Shown here in pieces: positions 18,848 through 25,233 of a DNA stretch of 64,000 nucleotides. The stretch spans positions 124,001-188,000 of the forward strand of contig CAKQMV010000001.1 in the NCBI GenBank assembly GCA_934255135.1, in the 5' to 3' direction. Every line of letters starts with the position of its first letter. Position 1 is the stretch's first letter. Below the pieces are notes generated by a model. It was not told the origin of the DNA. It made no database searches and saw only the letters and a list, made by a program, of their open reading frames with translations. The DNA is from an uncultured Clostridia bacterium. Its GTDB lineage: Bacteria > Bacillota > Clostridia > Peptostreptococcales > Anaerovoracaceae. The translations under genes were made by a program, and so were the position numbers.

Positions 18848-18890
18848 AAGAGCGGAGAATCCTTCCCCTAATAGGATTCCCCGCTCTTTT
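18848..18890. terminator. Rho-independent terminator
   Basis: AAGAGCGGAGAATCC pairs with GGATTCCCCGCTCTT (one mismatch), followed by TTTT on the plus strand. It ends the hypothetical gene and, being near symmetric, may also serve the minus-strand propeller gene that ends at 18961. Confidence 0.8.
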
Positions 18891-18960
18891 ACTATATTGA
18901 TATTATAAGGAATATGTCATTATACTAAAATATGTCAAATTTGGTCATTTATGATACTAA

Positions 18961-20349
18961 TTAGTCTTCGTATGTCTTTCTGAGGATATAGAATCCATCC
19001 TCAAGTGCATCGATGATAATGTTTCCTCTGTCGTCTACTACGATATCCTCTGTTGATGCAAGATGTGGTCCAGGGAATGGGAAGAATCTTGATGTTGGAT
19101 TAGGAGGAATGAAATATGCCTTCTCTTTAATGTAGTAAGGATCAGATACATCATAGATTCTGAGTCCCGCATGGAAGTAGCAGTTGTAAACAACATCATT
19201 TCTCTGCTCAAGCCATGGCTTTCCATCCATAGGCTCATGGACATTATGTGGTCCGAAAGGTCCGATGCCACCATTAAGTCCATATGTGTTGAAATTAGGA
19301 GCTGGGAAATCTTCCGGAACTTCAGGATATGGGAACTCGGCAATCAGCACCGGATTAGCCGGGTCGCTCACATCAACCATATGAAGATTGTTCATTGCCT
19401 GAGGTTTTGTCAGCGTACCTTCAGGGAAGAAGCCATATCTCTCTCCCTCATTAGTTACTACGCAGAGATTTCTGCCCTTAAGAGGAAGTGCAGTATGTGT
19501 TCTCGCACCTGCGAGGTGACTTGAGAATGCAGGCATAAACTTAAGATTGCCAAGTGCCTTAGGTCTCTTAGGATTCTCAACATCAACGATCATAAGACCA
19601 TCTCCGCAGTATCCCATGTAAGCCTTTCCATCCATCACGAATGGAGGTCCGTGAAGCCAGCCCTTGTCCATAAAGTTAGGATTGTGTGGCTCCTGATGAT
19701 TAACAGTACGTCCAGGAACACCATCAACATACTGATGTGGTGCCCACCATCTTCCCTCTTCGTAAGGGTTAGTAGGATCCGAAATATTAATAATTCTGTA
19801 GATGAGACCCTCGAACTCCTCAGCCTCAGCTGAAAGATGAACATAGTCGCCACCGTTGTACATGAATCTGTGAACACCCATTGAATGAGGAACACCACAA
19901 TCCCAGTAGCTTAGGAACTTCGGATTCTCTGGATCTTCCTTAAGGCTATAGATTCTGATGCCCTGCTCAGACTTCAACTCTGACAGTCTGTCGCCAACAA
20001 GAGCGCCAGGACCAGCACCTGAAGTCATTGCGATAATCATAAGATCATCAGCAATCTGAATCTTAGGAATTGAAGTTGTAGGCATCTCGTCGATGTCGAA
20101 TGGTACAAACTTCTTGATAAATACAGGATTTCTTGGGTCAGTAACGTCACTTATCATAACGCCGACGCCATTAGGTCCTGCTGCAAAAGCTGCTCCGTAA
20201 AGAAGATATCTTCCCTCCTCTGTTCTGTAGAGCGCCATCTGAAACATTCCGCATGTTCCGTCCATATCACAGTGAGAAAGAACCTCAAGGTTCTTGATAT
20301 AACCGTCGTTACCCTCACCTTTTGAGTAAAAATACTTACCCTCGCCCAT
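18961..20349 (-). CDS. LVIVD-repeat beta-propeller protein with conserved histidines, in flavonoid locus
   Basis: A 462-residue protein with no signal peptide. At least six blade-like repeats end in LVIVD-type strands: MISDVTDPRNPVFI, IINISDPTNPYEEG, MIVDVENPKRPKAL, HMVDVSDPANPVLI, RIYDVSDPYYIKEK and a final DALEDGFYIL. Histidines recur at matching places (VPHSMGVHR, HQEPHNP, ARTHTALP, GPHNVHEP, CYFHAGLR), which suggests a metal centre on the propeller axis as in selenium-binding-protein-type propellers; this is inference. It is the last gene of the LysR-linked chalcone isomerase operon, 18 bases after the DUF1097 gene. Function not established; a hydrolytic or redox step on flavonoid intermediates is plausible. 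Confidence 0.8.
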   Translation of the reverse strand: MGEGKYFYSKGEGNDGYIKNLEVLSHCDMDGTCGMFQMALYRTEEGRYLLYGAAFAAGPNGVGVMISDVTDPRNPVFIKKFVPFDIDEMPTTSIPKIQIADDLMIIAMTSGAGPGALVGDRLSELKSEQGIRIYSLKEDPENPKFLSYWDCGVPHSMGVHRFMYNGGDYVHLSAEAEEFEGLIYRIINISDPTNPYEEGRWWAPHQYVDGVPGRTVNHQEPHNPNFMDKGWLHGPPFVMDGKAYMGYCGDGLMIVDVENPKRPKALGNLKFMPAFSSHLAGARTHTALPLKGRNLCVVTNEGERYGFFPEGTLTKPQAMNNLHMVDVSDPANPVLIAEFPYPEVPEDFPAPNFNTYGLNGGIGPFGPHNVHEPMDGKPWLEQRNDVVYNCYFHAGLRIYDVSDPYYIKEKAYFIPPNPTSRFFPFPGPHLASTEDIVVDDRGNIIIDALEDGFYILRKTYED

Positions 20350-20367
20350 TATTTTCTCCTTCTATCT

Positions 20368-20859
20368 TTATTTATTATTTATAACACGATGAATTTTGTC
20401 GAGAAGCGCGCCGACATAATACACACCCACGAGCATCGCAACCGCAATCTGAATCGTCATACTTCCAAGTGACATATCCGTACACAGGTTCATTGTGAGC
20501 ATGCCTATCGCCCATCCCGCAAGCCATGATGGCATGAAGATTACTCGGGCAAAAGTGCATGAAACCACGACCGCGAGGAATCCGAGCACGAAGAGTACTG
20601 CAAAAAGCATGATGTCTGGGTTGATCGCAGTGTTCCGGCTCATCGCATAGGTTGCTATAAGAGCCCACACATCTCCGAGCAGATAACCAATAGATATCTT
20701 TCCCGCGTCCTCGAACTTATTACCATTACAGCCGTAAATACCTGCTGCAATAAGAGCAATCGGTCCGAAGCTGTTACCGAGGTACGGACTTGCAACCGCC
20801 CAGATCGGCGGAAGAATACCGACCAGAAGAGCCAGCGATATAATCTCTTTTCTGTTCAT
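20368..20859 (-). CDS. DUF1097 (YcdZ-like) inner-membrane protein
   Basis: A 163-residue protein with about five hydrophobic segments and the DUF1097 pattern: ALLVGILPPIWAVASPYLG, GNKFEDAGKISIGYLLGDVWAL and a mid-protein SCTFARVIFMPSWLAGWAIG. Biochemical role of the family is unknown. It lies between the chalcone isomerase gene (34-base gap) and the propeller gene (18-base gap) and is almost certainly co-transcribed with them. A role in flavonoid uptake or product export is an inference from position only. Confidence 0.8.
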   Translation of the reverse strand: MNRKEIISLALLVGILPPIWAVASPYLGNSFGPIALIAAGIYGCNGNKFEDAGKISIGYLLGDVWALIATYAMSRNTAINPDIMLFAVLFVLGFLAVVVSCTFARVIFMPSWLAGWAIGMLTMNLCTDMSLGSMTIQIAVAMLVGVYYVGALLDKIHRVINNK

Positions 20860-20893
20860 TAACTACCTGCCAGTCTATACTTTTGCCCGCGGA

Positions 20894-21745
20894 CTATCTC
20901 ATTGTGATATATCCACGGTAGTTGGCAAGATTGTTAAATGGTGTGTAATCGCCCACTGCTACTGAAATAACGTTATGTCTTGGCTTGAGGTATGGGAATG
21001 TGTCTGTCATCGCCCACTCAGGCTTTCTGATTGATTTAACATCCTCAACCATTACCTTCTTCCACTCTGACTCGCATCCGAACCAGATTTCAAGAACCCA
21101 GTCCATAGGGCAGCCGTTGAAATCCTTCTTTACAGCACTTGCAAGGATTCTTGTTACCTCTGGTGCAGCCTCGAGTACAGGAACAACTTCCTCAAAGAGC
21201 CACTTCTCACCCTCTGCCTTATTAACACCTTCAGGGAATCCAATAGCCATATTGAATCTGTAGTTAGGACCATCCTCAATAGTTCTTCCCTTGCCCTTGA
21301 TATCCTTCTCCCAGCAGATTGGAAGGAATGCAAAAATAAATGGGTTACCTTCTGGATCATTTGTAGCACGTGCAGATGTTCCGGCATCTCCCTCAGTTTC
21401 AATCTGTCCATGTCCAAGTGCTGATGCTGGAAGATTGCCCTGCCATACGAGTACATCAAGTGGGAATGTCTCCTGAAGAGCCTTGATTCCAAGTCTTGGA
21501 TCATGATCGCTTACAAGCCAGTGATGCTCAGTAAGCTGCTGTCTTGCGAATCCATAATTATCTGCGCCTTCTGGCATTGGATATGATGGATAAAATGCAT
21601 ACTTAGTTACATAAGGCTCAAACTGTGAGATGCTCTCAGGAATATGTGTCTTGTAAAGCCATCTCTGCAGATGAGGTCTGTAATCCTCGCATACACAATC
21701 TACATAGATTAAGCTTCTCATCGGTTCAAATTGTAGGTTTGCCAT
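20894..21745 (-). CDS. chi: Chalcone isomerase, Eubacterium ramulus type
   Basis: The 283-residue length and the sequence closely match my memory of the E. ramulus bacterial chalcone isomerase: the FEPMRSLIYVDCV start, YKTHIPESISQFEPYVTKYA, LTEHHWLVSDHDPRL, VLASAVKKD-like and NNLANYRGYITMR end. The fold is a dimeric ferredoxin-like alpha/beta barrel unrelated to plant CHI. The catalytic His is His34 here (His33 in the published numbering). The enzyme interconverts flavanones such as naringenin and chalcones, and in E. ramulus also contracts the taxifolin ring to alphitonin. It follows the flavodoxin-fold reductase, consistent with a flavone-to-chalcone route. A database comparison would settle the identity level. 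Confidence 0.9.
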   Translation of the reverse strand: MANLQFEPMRSLIYVDCVCEDYRPHLQRWLYKTHIPESISQFEPYVTKYAFYPSYPMPEGADNYGFARQQLTEHHWLVSDHDPRLGIKALQETFPLDVLVWQGNLPASALGHGQIETEGDAGTSARATNDPEGNPFIFAFLPICWEKDIKGKGRTIEDGPNYRFNMAIGFPEGVNKAEGEKWLFEEVVPVLEAAPEVTRILASAVKKDFNGCPMDWVLEIWFGCESEWKKVMVEDVKSIRKPEWAMTDTFPYLKPRHNVISVAVGDYTPFNNLANYRGYITMR

Positions 21746-21786
21746 TTCTTATACCTCTCTTTATATATCATCAACATGTGACAATG

Positions 21787-21816
21787 GCCATATACCATAT
21801 CGAGATGGTATATGGC
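21787..21816. promoter_or_regulatory. Perfect 12-base inverted repeat between reductase and chi
   Basis: GCCATATACCAT and ATGGTATATGGC flank a six-base centre (ATCGAG) in the 110-base gap between the reductase and chi genes. There is no T-run on the minus strand, so it is either an operator (perhaps for the upstream LysR protein) or an mRNA-processing/stabilising hairpin that sets different expression of the two genes. Confidence 0.5.
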
Positions 21817-21855
21817 ATGTTTTTAAACAATATATGGTTATATATGATTGCTAGA

Positions 21856-22839
21856 TTAGTTAGCCTTTGATGGTGATGGTGTTGGAGCGATTACCTCAGT
21901 GTAATGCTGCTTTCTTGCCTTGAACTCAGGATCATTGTGAAGGTTCATAAGCTTACCCTCGTTCTCGAAGATATCCTGTCCGTGAAGAGCCTTTCCTGAA
22001 AGGATATCATGAGCATGATGCTCTGTAGCTGGATCATACTCAAGCTTCATAACGCCATCAACAACCTTAAGCTCACCCTTTAGTCCGCAAAGCTCACACT
22101 CAGCAATTGCTGTACCTGGATGAATGTAGAATGCATTACCGTTGCAGTGTGGGCAAGCACCCTTAGCGCTCTTAGTGTATGAAAGCTTATCGTTATCCTC
22201 ATCGAAGATCATCAGCTTTCTATCGATCATATCCTGAGCAGCCTCAACAAGGTTCTTAGCAATTTCCTTCATCTTCTCTACCTTGTCGTCCTGAAGGATA
22301 ACATCCTTACACCATGAGAAGTACTCATTATTTACAACCTTCCAGCCCGGGCTCATAGCGAGCATAGCGTGATCAGTCTCAGTTCTTACAGCCCAGTCTG
22401 ATCCACCGATACCTACGAATGAAATTGCCTTCTGCTTGAAGTACTTCATATCTAGTGGCTCCTTACCCTGTGCGATAAGCTTCTCATTTAATCCGAGAAG
22501 AAGACCTGTATCATGTCCAGGACCCATTCTATCGCACATTGCATGGAATAGACCTGTAGCACCTGACTCAAAGATTGGATCTACGAAGAGTACTCCATCG
22601 GCGTCGATCATTTTCTCATAAAGTGCAGCAAAATCATCCTTTCTTGTGCAGATCATTCCCTTACCCATTACGAGTCCTCTTGAGCAAGCTACGCATCCTG
22701 AGCACTGCTCGATATTCCAGTCTGCTGCATGGATAAACTCAATTTCAGCACCGAGCTTCTTAGCCTCTTCAAGTGCAATTCTGCACATTGTGTCGTTGTT
22801 TCCGTTCTTTGTTCCTGTTGAAATTCCCAGAATTTTCAT
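21856..22839 (-). CDS. Flavodoxin-fold FMN reductase, candidate flavone/flavonol reductase
   Basis: A 327-residue protein whose N-terminal about 200 residues form an NADPH-dependent FMN reductase/iron-sulfur-flavoprotein-like domain: MKILGISTGTKNGNND, CSGCVACSRG (cysteines like those of iron-sulfur flavoproteins) and DGVLFVDPIFESGATG. The C-terminal part holds a zinc-ribbon (CPHCNGNAFY ... CELCG) and a further 60 residues. The gut-bacterial flavone reductase (FLR, described in Flavonifractor plautii) is an FMN ene-reductase of this general fold that works just before chalcone isomerase. Adjacency to chi supports that role here, but I cannot verify sequence identity. GGAGGAACAAC precedes the ATG. 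Confidence 0.75.
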   Translation of the reverse strand: MKILGISTGTKNGNNDTMCRIALEEAKKLGAEIEFIHAADWNIEQCSGCVACSRGLVMGKGMICTRKDDFAALYEKMIDADGVLFVDPIFESGATGLFHAMCDRMGPGHDTGLLLGLNEKLIAQGKEPLDMKYFKQKAISFVGIGGSDWAVRTETDHAMLAMSPGWKVVNNEYFSWCKDVILQDDKVEKMKEIAKNLVEAAQDMIDRKLMIFDEDNDKLSYTKSAKGACPHCNGNAFYIHPGTAIAECELCGLKGELKVVDGVMKLEYDPATEHHAHDILSGKALHGQDIFENEGKLMNLHNDPEFKARKQHYTEVIAPTPSPSKAN

Positions 22840-22938
22840 TGTTGTTCCTCCGATATCATTTTAATATAAATTCTTTTGACTTAAGTATATTTAATTAATT
22901 ATGTTCCCTTTTTAATTAACCTTTAAATATCATTTCCT

Positions 22939-23403
22939 CTATGCATGTGTCTGCTCTGGCTCGTGGCAGATTTCTCTTGAAAGCTTATCAGCAAAAGGAT
23001 GTGTGATAAATGCAACGATGAATGCTGCGATATAACAAGGAATAAAGCTTGCTGCAGCTGAAATCAGAAATACGTTGAAGCTCTGTCCTGCGATTACGAG
23101 TACTCCGATTCCTGCCATTACGAGGTCAAGAATAACTGTGAATACCAGTGAAATTACACCGTTAACGATAAGTCCGAACTTCAGTGTGTCCGGCTTAGCA
23201 TACTTCATTGCAAGCTGAGCACCCCACTTGCCTGACGGCATAAAGTTAATAAAGAATGTAAGTACATAAGCGATAACGAAGTTTAGACCAAGTGCCTGTG
23301 CGTTAAGGTTTCCTGCTAGCAGAAGTGCTACTACAGTAACGATAAGGCTTAGTGGAAGGTCCATGATAAGTGCAAATACAGCAGTGAGTTTCTTGCTTTT
23401 CAT
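22939..23403 (-). CDS. DUF2798-like four-helix membrane protein
   Basis: A 154-residue protein with four hydrophobic helices in two similar halves, each opening with a short polar segment (MKSKKLTAVFALIMDLPLS and DTLKFGLIVNGVISLVFTV). The pattern resembles DUF2798 proteins; the assignment is moderate. A basic/acidic tail (SREICHEPEQTHA) is cytoplasmic or outside. It is the first gene of the putative flavonoid operon, 99 bases before the reductase. GGGGGAATT precedes its ATG. Role unknown; with the DUF1097 protein it could handle transport of hydrophobic substrates. Confidence 0.65.
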   Translation of the reverse strand: MKSKKLTAVFALIMDLPLSLIVTVVALLLAGNLNAQALGLNFVIAYVLTFFINFMPSGKWGAQLAMKYAKPDTLKFGLIVNGVISLVFTVILDLVMAGIGVLVIAGQSFNVFLISAAASFIPCYIAAFIVAFITHPFADKLSREICHEPEQTHA

Positions 23404-23460
23404 TTTTCAATTCCCCCTAGTTGATTAATAAATTATCCGCAAGTGAACTATTTTTTAGAT

Positions 23461-23502
23461 AAAAAATACTCTTTACACCTTTAGTTTAGGTATAAAGAGT
23501 AT
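23461..23502 (-). terminator. Terminator after the LysR regulator
   Basis: On the minus strand, ATACTCTTTATACC pairs with GGTGTAAAGAGTAT (one G-T pair) around a nine-base loop and is followed by TTTTTT. It separates the regulator transcript from the downstream catabolic genes. Confidence 0.8.
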
Positions 23503-23546
23503 TGTTGTAAAATTCACAAAACGCAAACTAGTGCATAACCTTATGG

Positions 23547-24434
23547 TTATAAATCCGTTGTATAGGTAGTTTGTAGAATTTTTATCAATGTTTCAACTAT
23601 AGAATCTTTATTGCTATTCATATAAGCTATGCTAACCTCATCATAAGTATCCACTTCTAAGCAGCCCATTCCTGGAGCATTCTTAGAGAAGTCCCATTCA
23701 TCAGTAATTGCAACACCCATGCCTGTTCGCACACATGTAATCATCGATTCATGGTTATTAACAAACTGAAGCTTTGGGATGAAACGATACTTTCTCATAT
23801 AACCGTATGTCGTTTCTTTGACAAGCTTCTCCACAATCCCCCAAGGGGCAAAAAATGTTTCATCCTTAAAGTCTGCCGGTGACAGATTCTCTATCTCGGC
23901 ATATCTGCTGTTTGCTGAATATAGTATATTCTTCTTAATAGAACATACATCCAGAACGCTGATTTCAGGAATATTCACTACGGAATTCTTCATGGTAAGA
24001 GCAAGATCAAGCCCTCCTGTCAGAATCATCGTCGAAATCTCCTTAACGCCGCAGCAATTGATTACAAGCTTTACATCAGGATACACCTTATTAAGCTCCT
24101 CAATTATTCCAGGAAGATACTTAGACATATCCCAGCCCTCAAGAAAACCAATCTTAATTATTCGCTCCTCTGAAGATGAAAGATTAAGTGCTTCTCTATG
24201 AACCTCAGCAAATTCTGCCTTGAAATCTCTAAACATTTCAAAATACAGCTTGCCTGCTTCGGTAAGTTCCGTCTTCTTGTTGTTTCTTCGAAACAGCTTC
24301 ACTCCTAGTTCCTTCTCGAGAAGTGAAATCTGCTTGGAAATCGCAGGTTGAGATACGTAAAGTTCCTCTGAGGTCTTAGTAAAGCTCAAATTAGTCGCTA
24401 CCGCCATAAAATAATCAATCTGAAGATTATTCAT
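23547..24434 (-). CDS. LysR-family transcriptional regulator
   Basis: A 295-residue LTTR: N-terminal winged helix (LQIDYFMAVATNLSFTKTSEELYVSQPAISKQISLLEKEL, cut by recognition helix SQPAISKQI) followed by a periplasmic-binding-like effector domain. It lies upstream of, and in the same orientation as, the reductase/chi operon, separated from it by a terminator. By family behaviour it probably activates that operon in response to a small aromatic effector, but no target site is proven. Confidence 0.88.
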   Translation of the reverse strand: MNNLQIDYFMAVATNLSFTKTSEELYVSQPAISKQISLLEKELGVKLFRRNNKKTELTEAGKLYFEMFRDFKAEFAEVHREALNLSSSEERIIKIGFLEGWDMSKYLPGIIEELNKVYPDVKLVINCCGVKEISTMILTGGLDLALTMKNSVVNIPEISVLDVCSIKKNILYSANSRYAEIENLSPADFKDETFFAPWGIVEKLVKETTYGYMRKYRFIPKLQFVNNHESMITCVRTGMGVAITDEWDFSKNAPGMGCLEVDTYDEVSIAYMNSNKDSIVETLIKILQTTYTTDL

Positions 24435-24505
24435 GTCTGTCCTCCTGTCATCTCTACCATGTGATGCACGCTAAACCATTATTATAGCGAGCAACCTAAA
24501 ATCAG

Positions 24506-24940
24506 TTAGCGAAAATTAGAATCAAGATAGCTCTGAAGTATAATAACTGCAGCCTGCTTATCGATTACCTTCTTTCTGTCCTTACGAGACACGTCTGCAT
24601 TAATAAGAACCTGCTCGGCAATCTTTGTTGTAAAACGCTCGTCCTGCCACTCAATCTGAACCTTAGACAGAGGGCCAAGGCTCTTAAGCTTATTCTCAAG
24701 CATTACGCGAAAATCACGCACCTTCTCTGTCTGAACACTGTCGGTTCCGTCTAGTGATAAAGGCAGTCCGATTACTACTCGTTCGCACTCATATTCCTTG
24801 ATGTAATCAATAACTTTGCCAGCATCCTTTCTGATTCCGACTCTTTCAATAATTGTTACACCCTGTGCTGTAATACAAAGGGGGTCGCTTACAGCAACCC
24901 CTATTGTTTTCTCTCCTACGTCAAGACCTATTATTCTCAT
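24506..24940 (-). CDS. ruvX: Holliday-junction resolvase-like nuclease RuvX/YqgF
   Basis: A 144-residue RNase H-fold protein with GLDVGEKTIGVAVSD, VIGLPLSLDGT and WQDERFTT. RuvX/YqgF proteins act in 16S rRNA 3'-end processing and may resolve recombination intermediates. A TTG five codons upstream is in frame, but ATG 24940, one base after the ireB stop, gives the family N-terminus MRIIGLD. The alaS-ireB-ruvX operon is conserved in Bacillota. Confidence 0.93.
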   Translation of the reverse strand: MRIIGLDVGEKTIGVAVSDPLCITAQGVTIIERVGIRKDAGKVIDYIKEYECERVVIGLPLSLDGTDSVQTEKVRDFRVMLENKLKSLGPLSKVQIEWQDERFTTKIAEQVLINADVSRKDRKKVIDKQAAVIILQSYLDSNFR

Positions 24941-24941
24941 T

Positions 24942-25193
24942 CTATTTCTTCTCAATCTCCAGATAGTTCATAAGAATCTCTTCAAGAAGCTCGTCTCTGT
25001 CCATCTTGAGAACGAGGTTTCTTGCATTGTTGTAGCTTGTAATATATGATGGATCGCCAGAAGTAAGATAACCTACAATCTGGTCAATAGGATTATAGCC
25101 TCTCTCTGAAAGAGCATCATAAATCGCAAGAAGTGCTTCCTTCTTCTCAATCTGAGTGTTTAAACCATCGAACATAATTGTATCCTTACTCAT
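24942..25193 (-). CDS. ireB: IreB family regulatory phosphoprotein (UPF0297)
   Basis: An 83-residue protein with the family signature DTIMFDGLN, ALSERGYNPIDQIVGYLTSGDPSYI. IreB is the phosphorylation target of the PASTA kinase IreK in enterococci and modulates envelope stress and cephalosporin tolerance. The N-terminal Thr (SKDTIMF) corresponds to the phosphorylated region. It sits between alaS and ruvX. Confidence 0.93.
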   Translation of the reverse strand: MSKDTIMFDGLNTQIEKKEALLAIYDALSERGYNPIDQIVGYLTSGDPSYITSYNNARNLVLKMDRDELLEEILMNYLEIEKK

Positions 25194-25233
25194 AAGTCTA
25201 CCTCCCTAAATCAGTAACGTATTCTGAAATATT

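Noticed and set aside
20894..21745. Plain EthD/dimeric alpha-beta barrel protein of unknown function
   Set aside because: Length and several long matching segments fit E. ramulus chalcone isomerase much better than a generic EthD protein.
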